Shown here in pieces: positions 63,153 through 64,000 of a stretch of DNA of 64,000 bases. Each line of letters opens with the position of its first letter. Position 1 is the first letter of the stretch. A program made the translations under genes and the position numbers. The stretch lies in assembly GCF_031181385.1 (NCBI RefSeq), contig NZ_JAPSKV010000015.1:42780-106779 (forward strand), written 5' to 3'. The stretch comes from Fredinandcohnia onubensis. Lineage in GTDB: Bacteria > Bacillota > Bacilli > Bacillales > Bacillaceae_L. The notes under the pieces were generated by a model, which was not told where the DNA came from, made no database searches, and saw nothing but the letters and a program-made list of their open reading frames with translations.

Positions 63153-63345
63153 TTGATTAAACTTCATAATCTTCAAGTGTTATCATAACACGGAATTATA
63201 TTTTTTTATTACCCTAGTATCTTGCTCAGATAACATAAAATTATGTGTAATCTAAGGAAATAATTATATAATTTCATAAAAATAGCCCACTTCATCCTTT
63301 TGAACTTGTCCAAAGAAAGAATAAAGGCTTATGAGCATATGTAAA
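63153..63345. other. 193-nt gap inside the tRNA cluster
   Basis: AT-rich, no gene seen. A GTTATGATAAC palindrome near 63182-63192 and A/T-rich stretches could hold an internal promoter for the last four tRNA genes. Confidence 0.35.
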
Positions 63346-63430
63346 TGGTGGAGGGGGACGGATTCGAACCGCCGAACCCGGAGGGAGCGGATTTACAGTC
63401 CGCCGCGTTTAGCCACTTCGCTACCCCTCC
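63346..63430 (-). tRNA. trnY-Tyr: tRNA-Tyr (GUA)
   Basis: An 85-nt tRNA with a long variable arm, anticodon loop CTGTAAA, CCA encoded. Confidence 0.97.
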
Positions 63431-63445
63431 ATCATTAAATGAAGA

Positions 63446-63521
<76 letters not shown>

Positions 63522-63538
63522 AAATATATATTTTAAAA

Positions 63539-63614
63539 TGGTGGAGGATGACGGGATCGAACCGCCGACCCCCTGCTTGTAAGGCAGGTGCTCTCCCAGC
63601 TGAGCTAATCCTCC
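63539..63614 (-). tRNA. trnV-Val: tRNA-Val (UAC)
   Basis: A 76-nt cloverleaf, anticodon loop CTTACAA, CCA encoded. Confidence 0.97.
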
Positions 63615-63619
63615 AAAAA

Positions 63620-63694
63620 TGGTGACCCGTACGGGATTCGAACCCGTGTTACCGCCGTGAAAGGGCGGTGTCTTAACCGCTTGACCAACGGGCC
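63620..63694 (-). tRNA. trnE-Glu: tRNA-Glu (UUC)
   Basis: A 75-nt cloverleaf, anticodon loop CTTTCAC, CCA encoded. Confidence 0.97.
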
Positions 63695-63717
63695 AATTTG
63701 TAATTTCACTTTATTTA

Positions 63718-63790
63718 AGCTTCCAAGCGGGCTCGAACCGCTGACCTCTTCCTTACCATGGAAGTGCTCTACCAGCTGAGCTATGGAAGC
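63718..63790 (-). tRNA. trnT-Thr2: tRNA-Thr (GGU)
   Basis: A 73-nt cloverleaf with loop ATGGTAA (anticodon GGT). The acceptor ends TGGAAGCT; CCA is not encoded. Confidence 0.93.
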
Positions 63791-63792
63791 AA

Positions 63793-63867
63793 TGGCTCCG
63801 CAGGTAGGATTCGAACCTACGACCGATCGGTTAACAGCCGATAGCTCTACCACTGAGCTACTGCGGA
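63793..63867 (-). tRNA. trnN-Asn: tRNA-Asn (GUU)
   Basis: A 75-nt cloverleaf, anticodon loop CTGTTAA, CCA encoded. Confidence 0.97.
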
Positions 63868-63873
63868 ATAAAA

Positions 63874-63989
63874 GCCTAGCGACGTCCTACTCTCACAGGG
63901 GCAATGCCCCAACTACCATCGGCGCTGAAGAGCTTAACTTCCGTGTTCGGTATGGGAACGGGTGTGACCTCTTCGCTATCGCCACTAGA
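63874..63989 (-). rRNA. rrf: 5S ribosomal RNA
   Basis: The minus strand has GTGGCGATAGCGAAGAGG, CACACCCGTTCCCATACC, GAACACGGAAGTTAAGC and the closing AGTAGGACGTCGC, the full Bacillus 5S. It directly precedes the tRNA array, so this is the 3' end of an rRNA operon lying beyond the window. Confidence 0.97.
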
Positions 63990-64000
63990 CTATGTTGAAG

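Noticed and set aside
62797..63153. 118-codon frame and similar ones across 63345-63998
   Set aside because: They are translations of tRNA and 5S genes.

Overview
The window looks like chromosomal DNA from a low-GC Gram-positive bacterium of the family Bacillaceae, Bacillus sensu lato. The reasons are AGGAGG-type ribosome binding sites with many GTG/TTG starts, the conserved block rocF-sigW-rsiW-cdaA-cdaR-glmM-glmS beside a tRNA/rRNA operon, a glmS ribozyme, SAM-I and ZTP riboswitches, MetNPQ, an SwrC/YerO-like pair, and MhqR/YodB-like redox regulators. No prophage, plasmid backbone, intact insertion sequence or CRISPR array was seen.

Layout. 0-8 kb: small membrane and DNA-binding genes, a flavin reductase, a prolyl 4-hydroxylase-like dioxygenase, a 53-bp tandem repeat, an Mta-like MerR regulator, and an SwrC-like RND pump divergent from its TetR regulator. 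8-13 kb: proC-proB-proA and asparaginase. 13-21 kb: MOSC protein, SAM-riboswitch-controlled metNPQ plus an M20 peptidase, ZTP-riboswitch-controlled serA, and an atypical Nramp transporter. 21-25 kb: SDR, Tat-exported PhoX-family protein, an unannotated 49-codon Cys-rich gene and many small hairpins.

25.6-53.5 kb is an accessory electrophile/quinone-stress island. It holds an interrupted pirin gene; an operon of two ring-cleaving dioxygenases, flavin reductase, MhqD-like hydrolase, DoxX protein and WrbA-type quinone reductase under a MarR/MhqR-like regulator; an HxlR/YodB-like regulator; an operon carrying pgi, tal, gnd, tkt, zwf and rpiA led by a 44-aa small protein; an MFS pump with its TetR regulator; a further dioxygenase; an FMN reductase; and several gene remnants. 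Eight copies of an MhqR-type palindrome (TATCTYGAWTTCRAGATA) and several copies of an HxlR-type palindrome (GTTACTTTATGTAAC) lie on sigma-A-like promoters. The HxlR-type box covers the predicted +1 of both the HxlR-adjacent gene and a duplicated copy of the pentose-phosphate promoter. My reading is that electrophile stress induces detoxification and NADPH supply together. The island also holds a YceI-PAS-GGDEF-EAL fusion protein, a PAS-GGDEF protein, and a soluble PAS chemoreceptor next to cheV.

53.5-64 kb returns to core genome: glmS (ribozyme leader), glmM, cdaR, cdaA (c-di-AMP synthesis), rsiW, sigW (with an autoregulatory sigma-W promoter), rocF, ten tRNA genes and a 5S rRNA gene, all on the minus strand. 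The intergenic stretch before glmS holds a truncated XRE regulator and a G-rich run.
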